Part shown: positions 57,558 through 64,000 of the stretch, piece by piece
How the letters are laid out: each line of letters begins with the position of its first letter
Numbering within the stretch: the stretch's first letter is position 1
Assembly: GCA_027625915.1 (NCBI GenBank)
Contig: JANTQA010000076.1
Coordinates: forward strand, 1,860,001 to 1,924,000
DNA from: Anaeramoeba flamelloides
Taxonomy: Eukaryota > Metamonada > Anaeramoebidae
Length of the DNA: 64,000 nt
Reading direction: 5' to 3'
Program-made: the position numbers and the translations under genes
Notes under the pieces: model-generated
Told to the model about the DNA's origin: nothing
The model's input: the letters and a program-made list of their open reading frames with translations, nothing else
The model's database searches: none

Positions 57558-60500
57558 CGTGTGGGTTGGGGTGTGTAATGGTAAGAAACAGAATTTGCTT
57601 GTTGATCAACAAGAATAGAAGAAATTTTTTGAAAGGTGAAAAGGAGGCAAAATTAAAAAAAATAGGTATTTTTTGGATTTAATGAAATTATTTTTTTTTC
57701 CCAACTTTTGCATTGGAGCAAGATTTGCTCAAACTCTTATGTTATGTAATTTTTTAATCCTGATATTGGGCAATTTTTTTTAAAATTTTACCGAAAAATT
57801 TGTGTTAAAAGGGATTTATATTTCCAATCACAGAGAAAATTCCATGGTAGTTTCCAATTAAAATTGTTCATAAACCAAATCTGATTTTTCTTTTTGCTAC
57901 ACTTTTACCAACATCCAAATGTTCAAAACAACACCACACCCTGCCATACACACGAGAACATTGAAATCGATTTATACTCGAGAACAAAGCAAATTTGTTT
58001 ATTCTCAAAAGAAAAATACAATTAATTTTTATGCAAACAAAATTTCGAGATTCTTCACTATGTTTTAACACAAAATTTTTTCGAACCATTCATTGTTTAT
58101 CAAGAAAATTTGACAGATTTAATTCTGATTATAAAATTACAATTACAGATTGTTTCTAAATTATTTCAAAGATTTTACCACATGGAAAAAAAAAAAGAAA
58201 AAATTTAGAAAAATAATCCTTTTGAGAATTATTGGTTTAAATTTTTTTCAGAATTAAAAATTAGTGGATTTTTGAAAAACCCAAAATCCAAAATTAAGTT
58301 ACTCTTGGGTGAACAATTTGTCGGTTTTATAAAGAAATATTTTGACAACAACAAATTTCGAAAAGTTGGATAAATTTTAAATTGTAAAATAGATGGAAAA
58401 TTCCTTAGAGGATATTTTGTTGGTCAAATATGATAAACCTTTTTAAAATCCACCCTCAGGGTCTTTCTATTGAAGGTTCAAAACCATTCTAATCGAATGA
58501 GTTTATCAATTTTTTTTCAGCATAAGGGTATTTTTTTAATATTTTTTATTTAGAACGTGACCTTTTTGCAAATCTTTCCCGTTACAATAAAACAAAAAAA
58601 GAAAAATGGTTTTGGAGAACAGTGGTGAAAAATATTTATGAATTAATAGTGTGATGTGTTGAGCTTTGCTTTTCTTTTTCAGCTTTTTTTACACAAGATA
58701 GTCAATCTAAGATTTGGTTGTAGAGATCGTGTCTGAAAATTCAAAGATTCTTGATGATTTTTTTTTCAGGTAGTCAGAATAATTCTTGTTATTAATTTTT
58801 TTGAATAATTTTGACAAATTTTTTTTTTTTGCCTTTTTAAAAGAATCAAAAAGATCGTAAACATTTTATCACACATGAGAGAGGAATTTGATACCACGGT
58901 GGTTTCTTCTCTTTAAAGTTTTTCACCTTTTAAAAGGAATTGTGTTTTCTGAAATTTTTTCACTCTTTTTTTCGCTTTTTTTTAAAAAAAATTTTCCTAA
59001 ACTTGATGCAAACATGTAACAATAAACATTTGTGAATTCGTAATAGTCTTCTGTTTTTTTCCGAAAAAGTCAAACATGATTCAAAATTTTGGAATATTTA
59101 GTTATGTTTGAGTTTAAAAAATCGAATAAAAGGAAGGAAAACGCTATTCTATTGAAAATTTAACAGATAGAATGTTAAATGATTGTAATTATGGATCACT
59201 CAACTGATAAAATACTCCTTTTATAATTTTTTTTCAACAGCTAATAAAAATCAAAAAAAAAGCAAAAATAATAAATATATTCAAATAACTAAACGAGGAA
59301 TTGTTTGGCCATTAAAAACAAAACCAGGAATTGTTTTTTAATTATAAAGCACAAACCTCTCGAACGAATAAAATTTTGAAGAATTTTCTTTTCATTAAAA
59401 GTGTATAGTTATTATTAAAAAATAATACAATTAACAGATTTGGTTATCTGAACGAAAACTGTTTATTGTTTTCTAGGAAAATGATAAACTAAAAACACAA
59501 TCTATTGTTAGAATTTAAAAGAGAAAAGTATCTTATTCCGAAAATTGAAATATCCATCAAAAAGATCTTGATTTTTTTTTTTAGATTTTTTGATCAAACC
59601 CAAAAACTGAAAAGTTTTGTCAAAGTATTTTCCTTTTGAAGAAATCTCACTTTTAGTAATTTATGATTGTTGCTTTGAATAAACACCTTCGGAAATTTTA
59701 ATTTATGTTATTTTAAAACGAAAAGAAAAATAAACCAAATAGAATACTTGTGGATCAGTAAAAAATTATCTTTTATGATTTTCAAAATATTTATTAAATT
59801 TCTCGAAATTTAAAAAAGATTTGGAATATTCTTTTTCCAATATTAAGAGTACAAACAACCGACTGTGATTATTTATATTTGTTATTTGAAAAACTCTATT
59901 ATTTTTTTGTTTTATTACATAAGAATTATTAATTTGGATATGTTTTATTTATTTGAAAATTTTCAAAAAATTCAGAAAAAATAATAAAGTCTGTTGACAA
60001 GTTTAACATTTGCTTTGTTAATATCAAATGGAAAGAATTAAGATTGGGTAATTAATTATTTGAATTAAAAATAATCAAATTATAAAGTATTTCTTTAGAT
60101 TATAAGTTGAATCTTCAGAGATTTTAAAAAAGTATTTTGGGAGAATTTTTGAAGTAATTGTTGTGTTTTTCTAACTTGATTTTTTTTTTGTTCAATAAAA
60201 AGAACAAATTTATTTCAACTTTTCTTTGAAACAAAAAATTATATTTTTTTCAAGTTAAAAATAATTATTATATATTTTTTCAAAATTGAGCACATTTTTT
60301 ATATCGACATTTTAATAAAAAGATTTTTTGTTTTTTAATTTGTGTTTTTAAATCATTCTTTCAAAAAAAAATTAATTTCTTTCATTTTTCAAAGAAAATA
60401 TTTTTTTTTTAAATATATCTGAAATTAGCTGTATTTTGAACTTTTTGGCTAAGTGGGAAAAAAAAAATTGATCAAACTTTTGTAAAACAATAATTCATTC

Positions 60501-61304
60501 TGAAAATAACTTAAAAGGTAAGTCTGTCTTGCAGTAATCAGATTTTTACCTTAGTTTTGCAATCACAAGATGTGGTATTTTTTTTATGCGGATTTGTTAT
60601 TAAATATAAGAGAAGTGGTTTTATCATCCAGTTATCACTTAAAGAATTAAAAATTTGAACATAATACATCCGGATTTTATTGATAAAAGCTTACCAAAAT
60701 TCAATCAAAACTTCATTTGTTTAATCATCCATATAACTATTAGTTTTTTGGTTGGAATTTGAATTGAAATATTAATAATGAAAAATAATTAACAAAATAA
60801 ATAATTTTGTTATAAATTAATATTTTACAACATAAAAGGAAAAATATACTGTACACTTTTTCAAGAAGAAACAGAATTTTTAATAAAAATAATTAGTTAT
60901 TTACTTTCGTTTTATATTAAAAATCATAATTTTGGAATTTAAAATAAACCCAAATTAAAGAATGGCTTGGATGAGGTTTTATCATCCAATTCATACAGAA
61001 AACCAGAAATTACAAAAAAAAATTTTTTTAGGAACACACAAAGATTTTATTTTATTTTTAATTAAAGGGACAATTATTTTTTCAAAATATCAACTTTTAA
61101 CTTAACAAATTAAGAAAAAAATCGTATTACTGTTGAATAGGTGGGTTACATCCAATAGTTTAATTAAATAAAATAAACATAGATATTTCTAACTTATGAA
61201 GTTTTTTTTTTCAATCTAAAAAATATATGGCGACAAATGATAATTAAAAAAAAATATAATTAAGAGTATAAACACAATAATATAGATATTTTATCTTTCA
61301 TAAA

Positions 61305-61501
61305 TACAGCCAGTTTGAAATTTAAGACACAAACTATCAACGAAATTTAAGACAGGATAAAAATCTCAAAATACGGTAAAAAATTCAGTTTCTATTAAAA
61401 TTATTTGTAAAAAAAAATTCCAAATTGTATGCCTTAATTTAAGATTTTTTGCGCCTTAAATTTCATTGATAGTTTGTGCCTTAAATTTGAAAATGACTGT
61501 A
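61305..61501. mobile_element. TA-flanked palindromic MITE, family C, copy 4
   Basis: Starts TACAGCCAGTTTGAAATTTA and ends TTAAATTTGAAAATGACTGTA. Arms share ACAAACTATCAACGAAATTT with its inverse. Slightly diverged termini. Confidence 0.75.
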
Positions 61502-62272
61502 AATATTCAGCACATTTAAACCATCTTTTAGTTAAAAAAATTGATTCATTCATTTATATATATATATATATATATAAGCCATTTCCAAGAAAGTGGGGCA
61601 AATTTATTTTAAAATATATTTATGTAACCCATTCTTCAAAAAAGGATTTAAATATACAAAATCATTAACCCCCATTTATAGATTCTTTATAATAATTCAA
61701 TTTGTTTCTTAGTATTGTATTGCATAAATAAAATATATTAAAATTTCTTATCACGATTTTATTTGATATTTTTTTATAGTGAAAATTGGTATTTATTATT
61801 TTCTTTTTGATCAAAAAAAATTATTTTCAAAACTTGTATAATCTCAACAAAATTTACAATATACTTAAAAACATATAACTGTGTTTTCATCTTTAAAAAA
61901 CCATTTGTTCCCTTTCCATATTTCCGGGTTTTTATTGAAATTGGTCTTGCATTACTTTAACCAAAAATTGTTGTATTTTTTTTTTTCATTTTTTGGGAAT
62001 ATTTCAACTAAAATGTATTGAATTAAATACATAAGCGGTTGGTTCAATCATTAAAATATTAAACTTAAGTTGGTATAGTTTATTAATGATTACCGCCACT
62101 AAAAAAGATTATTTTTTATGAAATGTAAAAAAAATGCATAACTTTTTTGGTAATACCTTATGATTAATTTCTTGGAGAATAAACAAAAAACAAAAAGATA
62201 AAGACTATAATTGTTTTCCTTTTCACTAATTATTAACATTTAAGACTTGAAAAAAAATAACAATCACCATAT

Positions 62273-62473
62273 TACAGTCAGTTTCACTTTTAAGGCACAA
62301 ACTTTCAATGAAATTTAAAGCACAAAAAATTTATCAAATTGAGGCACAAAATTCAAATTCTAGTAAAATAATTTGTATAAAAAAAAATTCCAAATTTTGA
62401 GGCTTAATTTGAGAAATATTTTGTGTCACAAATTTCGTTGAAAGTTTGTGTCTTAAAAGTGGAACTGGCTGTA
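62273..62473. mobile_element. TA-flanked palindromic MITE, family C, copy 5
   Basis: Starts TACAGTCAGTTTCACTTTTA and ends AAAAGTGGAACTGGCTGTA. The long arms (ACAAACTTTCAATGAAATTT facing CGTTGAAAGTTTGTG) make this the clearest copy in the window. Confidence 0.85.
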
Positions 62474-62594
62474 AAAATTGACCAGATTTACAAAAGAGTA
62501 ATGGTATATATAGAATTTAATGATTACTAAACCATTACGTTATGAATAAATATCGAATAATTATCAAAGTATTTTTTTTTTTTTTTTTTTTGGG

Positions 62595-62799
62595 TTATCG
62601 GAAGTTCCACTTTTAAGACATAAAATTTCGATAAATTTTTTCAGGTACAAAAAAATTCTCAAATTAAGAAACAAAATTCAGGTCTTGGTCAAATAATTTG
62701 TTTTTTTATAAAAAATTCAGAAAATTTTCTTTAATTCTTGATTTTTCTCCGCTTTAATTATCATTCAAATTTTATGTCTTAAAAGTGAAACTAACTGTA
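62595..62799. mobile_element. Palindromic MITE, family C, copy 6 (degenerate left end)
   Basis: The right end reads TTAAAAGTGAAACTAACTGTA; the left reads GAAGTTCCACTTTTAAGACA without the TACAG start. Lies 121 bp from copy 5. Confidence 0.65.
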
Positions 62800-64000
62800 T
62801 TCTTACACAACCACAAGTTGCTAAAATAAATCCTATTTTATTAAAAAGATCTTTATATCAACTACTCAAAAAAATATATATAAAACACACTAGAAATATA
62901 AAGAAATAGTACAATATTGTTGTAAACCAACTTCTTGTTAAATATGCTTTACTTTAGCTAGAATGATCTTAATTTATCTTTGAGAAAAGGGATTTAACAA
63001 ATCTTTGAAAGGTTTTTTAAACGAGGTTATCGATTATAACAATTCTATTTTTTTTTTTTCAAAGTTATGTTATTAAAATAGTTTGTTTGTCATTTTTGTC
63101 AAATATAATATGTTTGAATTCAATCAAACAAGAATGTTGTAATTTATCCAACACCCCAAAATAATAATAATACTAAAAACATTTTTGATTTTTTCCCTGG
63201 CTAAGATTTCTTTAAATTTGAAAGAAAAGCCACAAAAGAAAAACATTATTTTTGTACATATTAATACTACAAATCAAAACAAAAAAGCACGGTTAAATGA
63301 AAACATGGATCTAAAAATTAAATAGTAAATATATAAAATACAAAGGAGTAAAACAAATTAGATCAAATAGAAAAAAGAAATTACAGAAAATAAATAAAAA
63401 AGACAAACTCAGACGAATATTCACAATCAATAACTAAACTAAATAACCAAAAGTGTATTTATAGTAATTTAGGGGGTTATTAATTTAAGAAGTTTTTATT
63501 TATTTACTTTTTACCAATTACTTCCAATGAAAAAATTTTTAATTTCTTTTTTCTTTTTCCCTATTCTCTTCAAAATGTTTGATTGTTTTTTTTTTCTAAC
63601 CAGAAAGAAAATTCAGATATGTTTTTCACGCAAAAAATCCTGAAATATATTATTTTGCTTTTAATCATCCGAATGGTATAAAAAATTAAAATGAAATTTA
63701 TAATGTAGTTTACACTTTTTTATTAAAAATAATTTTGAAAATATTTTTTAGAACTTGTATTGGTGATTTTGGGATGAACCTTTCACATTCAGAAGTCTAG
63801 GATAAGATACAATGATAAATCTATTTCAAACCAAAAAAAAAAAATTCCAAACAAATGAGTTCAGTTCTAATAAGTGTATTAAATGTGTTTACATGGCTTG
63901 GATTTTTATTAGAAGACTAAATTTATTTTGAAAGTTTCAATATAATATATGATTTTTTCAAATTTTTGCTCATTTTTTTTTTGTTTTTTTTTTTGAAAGT

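Larger units (their letters stand above)
57558..64000. other. Gene-free AT-rich spacer with a cluster of family C elements
   Basis: No secure gene to the right edge. It contains the three family C copies at 61305, 62273 and 62595, a TA microsatellite at about 61556-61577, and a possible pair of terminal exons at 63604-63777 described under findings. The rest holds nothing I can identify. Confidence 0.5.

Noticed and set aside
1-64000. CRISPR array, prophage or bacterial operon
   Set aside because: There is no regular direct repeat with unique spacers, and genes are spliced and eukaryotic in family.

Overview
The window looks like nuclear DNA from an AT-rich, intron-bearing single-celled eukaryote. 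Evidence: A/T-dominated spacers full of homopolymer tracts, spliced genes with GTA-type donors and AG acceptors, Asn/Gln/Lys-rich low-complexity protein segments, and no bacterial signals. A condensin II subunit together with a TRAP-beta subunit argues against most fungi, which as far as I know lack both. A free-living amoeba or similar protist (Anaeramoeba- or amoebozoan-like) is my best guess, not a proof.

Eight protein genes are well supported. From left to right: a partial condensin-2 G2 subunit (minus, runs off the left edge); a five-exon DCN1-like neddylation factor (minus); an eight-repeat ankyrin protein (minus); a five-exon importin alpha (plus) spread over 7.1 kb; a membrane lysophospholipid acyltransferase-like protein (minus); a three-exon TRAP-beta translocon subunit (minus); a PHO80/P-type cyclin with a long Gln/Asn-rich tail (minus); and a two-exon FCP1/SCP-type CTD phosphatase (minus) lying in a sharp GC-rich island. 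For all the spliced models the exon phases agree and the total coding length is a multiple of three. Weaker calls are a broken coiled-coil gene at 11-12.7 kb, a possible doublecortin-like fragment at 43.4 kb, and two small hypothetical genes at 51.1 and 55-56 kb.

The genes are unrelated housekeeping and regulatory genes with no sign of an operon or a gene cluster. Most of the window is gene-poor spacer and long intron carrying short non-autonomous DNA elements. I recognise a TTAA-flanked family group (six copies or relatives), a TA-flanked palindromic family of about 200 bp (six copies), a TA-flanked 235-bp family (two copies plus a fragment), two more terminal-inverted-repeat families (about 455 bp and 570-700 bp), and dispersed repeats without clear ends. 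One LINE remnant sits inside the third importin alpha intron. No rRNA, convincing tRNA or CRISPR array was seen. I found no new multi-gene system; the most interesting points are the MITE families, the GC island over the phosphatase, the AAG-type splice acceptors, and the non-canonical catalytic motif of the acyltransferase.
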